Below, one piece after another: positions 34,887-41,736 of a stretch of DNA of 64,000 nt (position 1 is its first letter; every line of letters begins with the position of its first letter). The position numbers were made by a program, and so were the translations under genes. The DNA comes from JACVCJ01 sp052437175 (lineage in GTDB: Bacteria > Bacteroidota > Bacteroidia > CAIKAF01): positions 259,607-323,606 of the forward strand of contig JBQVOK010000005.1 in NCBI GenBank assembly GCA_052437175.1. The letters are read 5' to 3'. Below the pieces are notes generated by a model. The model did no database searches and was not told the DNA's origin. It saw only the letters and a program-made list of their open reading frames with translations.

Positions 34887-35977
34887 ACGTATTCAGGACG
34901 GGTTATGCCCAGCAACTTTTCCGCGGCCAGGGCAGGGTTTTTAAGTATGTTGTGGGCGATCTGTATGCTGCGCATATTGTTGGCCTGTATGCTGGCCACG
35001 TACACAACGCCTTCGATAGCGGTCTGTATCATACGTGCAGCGCAGAAACGCAGGGTTTTCAGCAACAGCGCGTCGGGGTCGGTTCCGGGTTGCAGGCAGG
35101 CCAGGTAATGCTGCCAGAAAGCCCGGGTGGCCCCGTGCATCTTTTCAGGTTCAAAGGCCTGCAGGGCGGGGTTCAGTTGCCGGCTGGAAGGTTGTTGGTT
35201 GTCGAACGAAAAAGCCCAGGCGGCCAGGTAGGATTGCAGGATGCCGGCCGTGTCCCAGCAGGGGTCGCCGATATCGCCCAGTTCCCAGTCTACCAGGTAC
35301 TGGGGCGCATTTTCCGAAGCTTTTGGCATAATAAAGTTGATCCATTTTACATCGCCGTGTACCAGCGAGGTAGGTGCCCAGTCCCCGCGGAGACGGGCCA
35401 GCAGGGTCTTTAATTCGGGCTGTGACTGGATAAAGGAAATAAGCTGCCCGTTGGCCGTACTCTGCGGAAAGAACTCGTGCGGCCCGAAATCGTTGATGCG
35501 CAGGATCCAGGGCTCCGCTTTGGGAAAGCACGAGGTATCGGCACCCGCGGGCACCGGAAAATGAAACGAAGCCAGGATCCCGGCCTGGTCGCGTGCCGGC
35601 GCTTCAGAAAATACCTGTTTCTGCATGTAAAACTCGTGTGTGCTCCATGTATCGCGGCAATATTCCGTAACCAGCACATGCTGCTGCGGGTCGTAATGCA
35701 GCAGGGCAGGTACCCGTTGTTTCAGCTTTTCGTACCCGGGAGTGCGATTTATAAAACGTAAACTGTCGGCTTCGCGGCGCAGTATGCCCGTTTCGGCCGG
35801 ACCAAATGTAAAGGTCTGTTTTACAAAAAGACTCCGCTGGTTATTGCAGAGAATACGGAACAGGTTGTTACGCGTGGGCGATGCCATAACGCTGAAATTA
35901 CCGTCTACAAGGGTTTCGGCCGGCACGAGGCCTTTTTGCAGCAGGTAGTGGCAGATATTTTTCTGGTTGAGCAGCAT
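34883..35977 (-). CDS. APH-type kinase (LanK/TvaC-like)
   Basis: 364 aa phosphotransferase of the aminoglycoside/choline kinase fold. Lys53 (SLFVKQ) and Glu69 (RREADSL) form the ATP-site pair; LVHGDVKWINFI (205-216) carries the catalytic Asp209 and Asn214; LVDWELGD (228-235) carries the metal-binding Asp230. In class V lanthipeptide and thioamitide clusters a kinase of this type phosphorylates Ser/Thr of the precursor and the HopA1 partner then removes phosphate. Here it lies directly upstream of the HopA1 gene (4-bp overlap) and downstream of the precursor. Alone it could be read as an antibiotic kinase; the context argues against that. Confidence 0.85.
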   Translation of the reverse strand: MLLNQKNICHYLLQKGLVPAETLVDGNFSVMASPTRNNLFRILCNNQRSLFVKQTFTFGPAETGILRREADSLRFINRTPGYEKLKQRVPALLHYDPQQHVLVTEYCRDTWSTHEFYMQKQVFSEAPARDQAGILASFHFPVPAGADTSCFPKAEPWILRINDFGPHEFFPQSTANGQLISFIQSQPELKTLLARLRGDWAPTSLVHGDVKWINFIMPKASENAPQYLVDWELGDIGDPCWDTAGILQSYLAAWAFSFDNQQPSSRQLNPALQAFEPEKMHGATRAFWQHYLACLQPGTDPDALLLKTLRFCAARMIQTAIEGVVYVASIQANNMRSIQIAHNILKNPALAAEKLLGITRPEYV

Positions 35978-36074
35978 GTTTTCTGTTTTTAGAAGGAGTT
36001 TGTAAAAGACAGCAACGGAAGCGGACCTCCGTTACTGTCGTTCATGGAGATAAAGGCCGAATGCAGAAAGAAGA

Positions 36075-36099
36075 CCCGGTTTTAGTGCAGCAGACCGGG
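36075..36099 (-). terminator. hairpin between precursor and enzyme genes
   Basis: CCCGGT...ACCGGG stem 15 bp after the precursor stop, followed by TCTTCTTTC, a weak T run. Likely a partial terminator letting some transcription through to the enzymes, so that precursor is made in excess, as in many lanthipeptide operons. The leader of the kinase gene (35978-36074) shows no clear promoter. Confidence 0.55.
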
Positions 36100-36113
36100 A
36101 ACTTCAGCTGTGT

Positions 36114-37739
36114 TTAGCACACAAAGGGAATACCGGTGCAGGTAACGCAGCTTACTACCGGCATGGTAGGCACACAGGCCTCGATGGGCAGGGTGGGAAT
36201 GGGCCCTTGTGCATTGGCCCGGACGGACTGCGGAGCGGCCTTCTGGCACCACACCAGGGTGGGTGAAGGATAGCAGGTCATGACCGGCAACGTAGGAAAA
36301 CAGGTGCTTGCGATCATTGTGGGTACCCCGGTCTGTGTACCTGCCTGTAAACTTCCGCCGGAATTGGCAGCCGGTGTACATGCAAAGGGCAGCCCGGTGT
36401 AGGTACCACAGTTAATCACCGGTATGGTAGGAACATAGGTCTGTACGCTGGCCTGTGCCTGTGCCTGTGGGTTCTTGCTGCAAAGCGTAACGGTGGGGAA
36501 AACCGTCTGCAGGTTACCCTGCGGTGTGGCATTGGGCGCCTGCGAGCAAACGAAGGGAATACCTGTGCAGGTAACGCAGCTTACCACCGGTACGGTAGGA
36601 ATGTCGATCTGTGCCTGCAGGCCTGCGCCCTGTGCAGAAAGGCATCCGGCGGGAGGCGTAGTGGGGCACACCACGCAACTGAAGCCGGGCATGGAAGGGA
36701 TATTGGTCTGCAGATTGCCCTGTAAGCCTGTATTTGCAGACGACTGCGGCGCCTGTGCGCACACGGCAGGGATACCTGTGCAGGTAATACAGCTTACTAC
36801 GGGCATCGTGGGTATATCCATCGCTGCATTGGCCTGCAGTCCGGCATTAGGCGCCTGCGAGCAAACGAAGGGAATACCTGTACAGGTAACACAACTTACC
36901 ACCGGTACGGTAGGAATGTCGATCTGCGCCTGTGCCTGCAGGCCTGAGCCCTGTGCAGAAAGGCATCCGGCGGGAGGCGTAGTGGGGCACACCACACAAC
37001 TGAAGCCGGGCATGGAAGGAATATTGGTCTGCAGATTGCCCTGTAAGCCTGTATTTGCAGCTGATTGCGGAGCCTGTGAGCAAACAAAGGGCAAACCTGT
37101 ACAGGTAACACAGCTGATCACCGGCATGGTAGGTATACAGGCTTCAACGGGCAGTGTGGGAATGGCACCCTGTGCGTTGGCCTGCAGGCCGGACTGCGGG
37201 GCCTGGCCGCAGATCAGGGGTATACCCGTACATACGATACAACTTGCCGCCGGTACGGTAGGGCAGGCATGTACGATGGAAGGTATAGGCGCCTGTGCGC
37301 TGGCCTGTACCCCGGCTTTCGGGGCCTCTGAACACACAAAGGGAACGCCTGTGCAGGTAACACAGCTCATTACCGGTACCGTGGGAATGGCATTCTGGTT
37401 CAGGTATGCGTTGTAAATATCGCCCTGCAGGAAAGAAGCCGGTGAAGCTTCGGTCTCCGTGGCATGCTGAACGCTTTTCTTTGTCCATACCAGCATGGCT
37501 TCCAGGTTGTTGCTGTCGGTGGTCTTCCGGCTGAAAAGGATGTCCTCTTTACGGATATCCAGCTTTTTGCCCAGGGCGGCATCGAGGTACAGGCTGATGG
37601 AATTATCGGGATCGGCGGCCGATCTGCCGGCGTACCCGAAGAACAGCACGGCGCCATCAAAGCCCGCGCTGCCGGTGATCTGGTCTACCCAGTCATTGGT
37701 TTCGGCACCCGCCTGGGATGCCTTGGAATCGTTTTTCAT
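36114..37739 (-). CDS. multi-core lanthipeptide-like precursor
   Basis: 541 aa from ATG 37739 (MKNDSKASQA). Residues 1-117 form a Cys-free leader (LFFGYAGRS, then SLYLDAALGKKLDIRKEDIL, ending FLQGDIYNAYLNQNA) without a signal peptide. From residue 118 to the end run about twelve modules rich in Ser, Thr and Cys, consensus IPTxPVVSCVTCTGIPFVC, joined by linkers such as APNAGLQANAQ. All 36 Cys lie here. Modules 2, 3 and 12 have an extra N-terminal Cys; 4 and 7 are a variant type (SCVVCPTTPPAGC); module 9 is short. The last module ends on Cys at the stop codon. Ser/Thr next to Cys, plus the downstream kinase, HopA1 lyase and LanC, argue that this is their substrate. No protease or transporter is nearby, so maturation is unclear. 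It could instead remain one long ring-studded polymer. Confidence 0.75.
   Translation of the reverse strand: MKNDSKASQAGAETNDWVDQITGSAGFDGAVLFFGYAGRSAADPDNSISLYLDAALGKKLDIRKEDILFSRKTTDSNNLEAMLVWTKKSVQHATETEASPASFLQGDIYNAYLNQNAIPTVPVMSCVTCTGVPFVCSEAPKAGVQASAQAPIPSIVHACPTVPAASCIVCTGIPLICGQAPQSGLQANAQGAIPTLPVEACIPTMPVISCVTCTGLPFVCSQAPQSAANTGLQGNLQTNIPSMPGFSCVVCPTTPPAGCLSAQGSGLQAQAQIDIPTVPVVSCVTCTGIPFVCSQAPNAGLQANAAMDIPTMPVVSCITCTGIPAVCAQAPQSSANTGLQGNLQTNIPSMPGFSCVVCPTTPPAGCLSAQGAGLQAQIDIPTVPVVSCVTCTGIPFVCSQAPNATPQGNLQTVFPTVTLCSKNPQAQAQASVQTYVPTIPVINCGTYTGLPFACTPAANSGGSLQAGTQTGVPTMIASTCFPTLPVMTCYPSPTLVWCQKAAPQSVRANAQGPIPTLPIEACVPTMPVVSCVTCTGIPFVC
36117..37388 (-). repeat. twelve core-module coding repeats
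   Basis: Tandem in-frame repeats of about 22-47 codons. A block of modules is duplicated nearly exactly: about 36532-36770 and 36847-37079, offset 315-321 bp, differing mainly by a 6-bp (Ala-Gln) change in the linker. This shows recent expansion of the core array. Confidence 0.8.
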
Positions 37740-37820
37740 AAGTGATTTTCGTGTTTTTGGATCGTTAAACAATGTATTTATAGCGAAAGGCAGTCAGCCT
37801 TTATCTCCCGGGTAATAAAG

Positions 37821-37828
37821 CAAATGTA
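37821..37828 (-). promoter_or_regulatory. -7 element TACATTTG of precursor gene
   Basis: Exact TAnnTTTG on the leftward strand, 81 bp before the precursor ATG, leaving a leader of about 75 nt, longer than most in this window. Confidence 0.55.
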
Positions 37829-37924
37829 GAGGCCGGCAGAAGAAGCCTTACGGGTATAAAAACCTGTTTTTACGGGTATGGGAATAATCCCGGGGCGCCG
37901 GAGGGATATATGCCCGGCACCTTT

Positions 37925-37955
37925 TTAAAAAAGAAACCCCGGCGCAAACCGGGGT
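37925..37955 (-). terminator. rho-independent terminator after copper HMA gene
   Basis: ACCCCGG...CCGGGGT stem (37936-37955) followed on the leftward strand by TTTCTTTTTT. It separates the copper genes from the lanthipeptide-like cluster. Confidence 0.8.
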
Positions 37956-38025
37956 AAAACGAAGTAGAAAAGCAGCACTATGAAAAACTGCGTTTATGAA
38001 TATGCTAAAATGGTCTGCTGTCCGC

Positions 38026-38439
38026 TCAGAGCTTCTCTATGCGGAAGCCGGCCGATTGTACCGCTTCGGTGATCCCGGCGGCGTCGCTGCCCTGTACGGT
38101 CAGCACCTTGTCCCGGGCGGCGGTGTCTACCGACCAGTTTCCGGCTCCGGCCGCAGCGTCCAGGGCCGGGCTAACCTTGGCTATGCAACCCTCACAGTTG
38201 ATATTGGTCTTAAACTGCAGGTTACCTTCCGTGGTGCTGAGATTCGCAATGTTCTCCACGCTGTACCCGGCATCCTGTATGGCTTTTACAAGGGCTGCCT
38301 CATCGCTGTAGGAAACTTCGGCCGTACCCGGCTGTATATTGTGTACAACGGTATTGTCCAGCTTGCTGAGGGCATTCTGTACACGGGTGCGGCAATGTTC
38401 GCTCTGCATATCGGGGATGGTGATCTTTGCGCGTTTCAT
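38026..38439 (-). CDS. two-domain HMA metal-binding protein (copper chaperone-like)
   Basis: 137 aa from ATG 38439 (MKRAKITIPDMQ); no signal peptide, so cytoplasmic. Two HMA domains in tandem. The first has SEHC in place of CxxC (DMQSEHCRTRV, near residue 14), leaving a single Cys; the second is canonical (NINCEGCIAKV, near 81). Probably binds Cu(I) with the second domain and may hand it to CopA, whose own first HMA domain has the same SEHC substitution. It lies downstream of copA but has its own promoter and operator and ends in a terminator. Confidence 0.8.
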   Translation of the reverse strand: MKRAKITIPDMQSEHCRTRVQNALSKLDNTVVHNIQPGTAEVSYSDEAALVKAIQDAGYSVENIANLSTTEGNLQFKTNINCEGCIAKVSPALDAAAGAGNWSVDTAARDKVLTVQGSDAAGITEAVQSAGFRIEKL

Positions 38440-38462
38440 GTTCTTTCTGTTTTTATTCTTTG

Positions 38463-38527
38463 ATACAAAGTTCGTAGGATCCGGCGGCATTCCTGTTACA
38501 TCATCCGGGGAAAGATTTACAGGATTT
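38463..38527 (-). promoter_or_regulatory. copper-type promoter with 21-bp direct repeat
   Basis: Leftward strand: CTGTAA and ATGTAA 21 bp apart (38496-38522), then 22 bp, then GAACTTTG (38466-38473), a -7-like element inside the 12-mer CGAACTTTGTAT. Spacing is identical to that upstream of copA, so this is the likely binding site of the AraC/HMA regulator. Confidence 0.6.
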
Positions 38528-38532
38528 CCGCT

Positions 38533-40941
38533 TTATTTTTTCCATTTCAGGCGCAGGCTGTTCAGTACCACGCTTACGCTGCTCAGGGCCATAGCTGCCC
38601 CGGCGATCATGGGATTCAGCAGGAAGCCGTTCAGCGGGTACAGTATCCCGGCGGCCAGCGGAATGCCGATAATGTTGTAGATAAAGGCCCAGAAGAGGTT
38701 CTGGCGTATGGTGGCCACCGTATGGCGCGAAAGTTCCAGGGCCTGGGGTATTTTTTCAAGATCGGAGGAAATGATGGTCATTTTGGCCACGTCCATGGCA
38801 ATATCGCTGCCCTTGCCCATGGCTATGCTCACATCGGCCTGTGCCAGGGCGGTACTGTCGTTGATGCCGTCGCCGGCCATAGCTACTACTTTGCCTTCGC
38901 GTTGCAGTTGTTTTACAAAATCGGCCTTAGCGGCGGGCAACACCTCGGCGTGGTACTGCTTTATGCCGGTGCGGGCGGCTACGGCGGCGGCGGTATGTGC
39001 ATTGTCGCCGGTGAGCATGTATACTTCGATACCTGCATCCTGTAACTGTTTTACGGCGCGGGCCGAACTTTCCTTTACCTGGTCGGCAATGGCGAGCAGG
39101 GCCCGCAGGTTTTCCGCATCGGCGAACCAGACCAGGGTTTGGGCTTCGGAACTCCATTGTGTGGCCTTTGTTTCGGCTTCGGCCGGGATGGAAATACCAT
39201 TGTCGAGCAGCAGTTTTTTATTGCCGGCGAACCAGGTATGGCCTTCCAGCTGTGCTGTTACACCCTGCCCGCTGATGCTTTCGAAATGCGTGAGCGGCAG
39301 TTGTCCGGCAGAGCCCAGGTAGCGCAGCACGGCCTCGGCCAGGGGGTGTTCCGATCGTTTTTCGAGCTGAAACAATACCTGCCGGCTCAGTTCTTCGTTT
39401 TCAAAGAAAAGGGCGTCGGTCACTTCGGGCCGGCCTTCGGTAATGGTGCCGGTTTTGTCCAGTATAAGTGCATTTACCTTACGTGCCGTTTCCAGGCTTT
39501 CGGCGTCTTTGATGAGTATTCCTTTTTCGGCCGCCTTGCCGATGCCAACCATAATGGCGGTAGGGGTGGCCAGTCCCAGGGCACAGGGACAGGCGATCAC
39601 CAGTACGGTGGCCATGGCAATGAGTCCCTGCGAAACGCCGTTCTCTCCGCCCGCAAGCGCCCATACCACAAAGGTAAGCAGGGCGATCCCGATCACCACA
39701 GGTACAAAGATCCCCGCAATGCGGTCTGCCAGTTTCTGTACGGGTGCTTTACTGCCCTGGGCATCCTGCACCATGCGTATGATCTGGGCCAGCATGGTTT
39801 CGGAACCTACTTTTTCGGCCCGGAAACGGAAACTGCCTTTCTGGTTGATGGTGCCGGCAAAAACGGTGTCGTTCTCTTTTTTGAATACGGGTACGGGCTC
39901 TCCGCTGAGCATACTTTCATCAATATACGAATTCCCGGAAGTGACGGTACCGTCCACGGCAATTTTTTCGCCGGGTTTTACCAGTACAAGGTCGTTTTTC
40001 TGCACTTCGCCGAGGGGGATCTGTATTTCCTGCTCCCCGCGCAGCACCGTAAGCGTTTTCGGCTGCAGGCCTATCAGGTTCTTCAGGGCGGCGGAGGTGT
40101 TACCCTTGGCCCGTTCTTCCAGCAGTTTGCCCAGCAGTATAAAGGTAATGATCACGGCTGCAGCCTCAAAATATACGTGTCCGTGCAGGCCCCGGTCCAT
40201 CCAGTACTGCGGGTAAAGCGTGTTGAATACGCTGAAGAGATAGGCAATGCCCGAGCCCAGGGCCACCAGGGTATCCATATTGGCGGAGCGGTGCCGGGCC
40301 TGTTTCCAGGCGTTGATGAAAAAATCCTTTCCGGTCCAGGCAATCACCGGGGTGGAAAGTACCCACATAATGTAATTGGCATAGGGTATATTCATGAAAA
40401 ACATACCGATGATCACCACGGGCAGAGTCAGTACGGCGGCCAGTATGGTCTTCCGTTGCAGGCGCCGGAAATGCTGCCGGTGTATGTCTTCGAGGGATTC
40501 GGCCCCGGGGTCCTCCGTTTCCAGGAAGAGATCGTAACCGGCATTGTATACGGCCTGTCGTATATCGGCGGCCTGTATCATATTGGGCAGGTATTCCACG
40601 CTGAGCACGGCGGCGGCGTAATTCACCGAAGCGCTGATCACACCGGGCAGTGTGCGTACGGCATTCTCTACATTGGAAGCGCAGGAAGCGCAGCTCATCT
40701 GCAGTACGGGAATGTTCTTTTTAACGCTGTTTACGCCATAACCCAGGTCTCGTATGGTCTGTACCGCTTTTGCCAGTACGCCGCTGTCCCCGCTGATGAG
40801 GGCCCGGCGGTTATTCAGTTCTACTTTATGCGAAGTAATGCCCTCGGTCTTCTGCAGGCCTTTGTCCACGATCAGAGCGCAGTGTTCGCTTTCCACGCCT
40901 TCCAGCGGTATCTGTATCAGGGGCTCCTTTACGTCTTTCAT
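38533..40941 (-). CDS. copA: Cu(I)-exporting P1B-1 ATPase CopA
   Basis: 802 aa from ATG 40941 (MKDVKEPLIQIP). Pumps Cu(I) out of the cytoplasm. Two N-terminal HMA domains: the first is degenerate (GVESEHCALIV), the second canonical (QMSCASCASNV). Membrane metal site IACPCALGLATP (CPC); phosphorylation DKTGTITEG; HP motif RSEHPLAEA; MAGDGINDSTAL. The P1B-1 copper signature is complete: NLFWAFIYNIIGIPLAAG and MALSSVSVVLNSLRLK at the C-terminus. It follows the AraC/HMA regulator by about 80 bp, in which its own operator lies, and precedes the HMA protein. Confidence 0.95.
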   Translation of the reverse strand: MKDVKEPLIQIPLEGVESEHCALIVDKGLQKTEGITSHKVELNNRRALISGDSGVLAKAVQTIRDLGYGVNSVKKNIPVLQMSCASCASNVENAVRTLPGVISASVNYAAAVLSVEYLPNMIQAADIRQAVYNAGYDLFLETEDPGAESLEDIHRQHFRRLQRKTILAAVLTLPVVIIGMFFMNIPYANYIMWVLSTPVIAWTGKDFFINAWKQARHRSANMDTLVALGSGIAYLFSVFNTLYPQYWMDRGLHGHVYFEAAAVIITFILLGKLLEERAKGNTSAALKNLIGLQPKTLTVLRGEQEIQIPLGEVQKNDLVLVKPGEKIAVDGTVTSGNSYIDESMLSGEPVPVFKKENDTVFAGTINQKGSFRFRAEKVGSETMLAQIIRMVQDAQGSKAPVQKLADRIAGIFVPVVIGIALLTFVVWALAGGENGVSQGLIAMATVLVIACPCALGLATPTAIMVGIGKAAEKGILIKDAESLETARKVNALILDKTGTITEGRPEVTDALFFENEELSRQVLFQLEKRSEHPLAEAVLRYLGSAGQLPLTHFESISGQGVTAQLEGHTWFAGNKKLLLDNGISIPAEAETKATQWSSEAQTLVWFADAENLRALLAIADQVKESSARAVKQLQDAGIEVYMLTGDNAHTAAAVAARTGIKQYHAEVLPAAKADFVKQLQREGKVVAMAGDGINDSTALAQADVSIAMGKGSDIAMDVAKMTIISSDLEKIPQALELSRHTVATIRQNLFWAFIYNIIGIPLAAGILYPLNGFLLNPMIAGAAMALSSVSVVLNSLRLKWKK

Positions 40942-40957
40942 ATCCTTACGTTTTGTA

Positions 40958-41022
40958 ATACAAAGTTCGGGAAGAAAAGGGGAGAGAGTGTTACAGTATT
41001 TGCGCAAAGAATTACAGGATTT
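40958..41022 (-). promoter_or_regulatory. copA promoter with 21-bp direct repeat operator
   Basis: Leftward strand: CTGTAA-N15-CTGTAA (40991-41017), then 22 bp, then GAACTTTG (40961-40968) within CGAACTTTGTAT, a 12-mer identical to that before the HMA gene. The upstream half overlaps the end of the regulator gene. Confidence 0.65.
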
Positions 41023-41581
41023 ACACCTGGTCGAGCGGTTTCCTTTTATTACTGCGCAGATCCTTGAAATGGCTGGGAGTGAGGCCGGTCACTTTTTTGA
41101 ACTGGGCGCTGAGATGGGCCACGCTCGAATAGTTAAGGCGAAAGGCGATCTCGCTCAGGCTCAGTTCGTCGTATACCAGCAGTTCCTTTACCCGTTCGGT
41201 CTTCTGGGCGATGAAGTATTTTTCTATGGTAGTGCCTTCGATCTCGGAAAACAGGTTCGAAATGTACTTGTAGTCGCACCCGAGCTGGCTGCTCAGGTAA
41301 TCGGAAAGGTTTTCCTTCAGGTTGCCGTCGTGGCGGTGCACCCGTTCAATGATAAGGGTTTTGGTCTTTTCAATGAGCCGGCTTTTGCGGTCGTCGATCA
41401 GTTCAAAGCCCAGGGCTTCCAGCTGCCGGCCGATCTCTTCCTTTTCGGCGCTGCCCAGTTCGCGGTCCAGGGTCACTTCGCCCAGTTCCACCTGCTGCGG
41501 ATGCAGTCCGGCCTTTTCCAGTTCGGCCTTTACCACCATTTTACAGCGGTCGCATACCATATTTTTAATGTAGAGTTTCAT
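41021..41581 (-). CDS. AraC-family regulator with N-terminal HMA domain
   Basis: 186 aa from ATG 41581 (MKLYIKNMVCDRC). The N-terminal ~70 residues are an HMA-like metal-binding domain (Met8, Cys10 and Cys13 in NMVCDRCKMVV; GFELIDD). The rest is the AraC two-HTH domain (SDYLSSQLGCDYKYISNLFS, then LSLSEIAFRLNYSSVAHLSAQ and FKKVTGLTPSHFK). Fusing the metal-binding module to DNA-binding helices makes this a direct sensor, probably of Cu(I), for the copA promoter. Its own promoter carries a related operator, so it likely controls itself. No cupin domain is present, unlike ordinary AraC regulators. Confidence 0.85.
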   Translation of the reverse strand: MKLYIKNMVCDRCKMVVKAELEKAGLHPQQVELGEVTLDRELGSAEKEEIGRQLEALGFELIDDRKSRLIEKTKTLIIERVHRHDGNLKENLSDYLSSQLGCDYKYISNLFSEIEGTTIEKYFIAQKTERVKELLVYDELSLSEIAFRLNYSSVAHLSAQFKKVTGLTPSHFKDLRSNKRKPLDQV

Positions 41582-41591
41582 AGCGGCAGTG

Positions 41592-41647
41592 CAAAGGTAC
41601 GGAATCTGCCTGTTCCTGCGGTACATAAAGTGCGTTTGTATGTACAG
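41592..41647 (-). promoter_or_regulatory. regulator promoter with -7 element and 21-bp repeat
   Basis: Leftward strand: CTGTAC and ATGTAC 21 bp apart (41621-41647), 21 bp, then TACCTTTG (41592-41599), 10 bp before the ATG. It has the same architecture as the copA and HMA gene promoters but a consensus -7 element and slightly different half-sites (TGTAC for TGTAA). Confidence 0.55.
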
Positions 41648-41694
41648 CGGGTGATTCAGGTGTTTTTACGCTGTTTCTCGTTTGATGATTTGTC

Positions 41695-41702
41695 TATCTT
41701 TG
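41695..41702 (+). promoter_or_regulatory. -7 element TATCTTTG
   Basis: TAnnTTTG 34 bp before the ATG at 41737; probable promoter of the T9SS cargo gene. Confidence 0.5.
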
Positions 41703-41736
41703 CCGCACATTATGTTTTCATTTTAACCATTTAGCT

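Noticed and set aside
34883..35977. Aminoglycoside resistance kinase
   Set aside because: The kinase motifs fit, but overlap with a HopA1 gene and linkage to a LanC gene and a Ser/Thr/Cys-rich precursor fit peptide modification better.
36475..37416. 313-aa open frame on the + strand opposite the precursor repeats
   Set aside because: It is the antisense of the repeated core modules; its own repeats mirror them, and it has no promoter or family resemblance.
39139..41067. 642-aa open frame on the + strand opposite copA
   Set aside because: Long antisense frames arise from codon bias here. The opposite frame encodes a complete CopA with all motifs.
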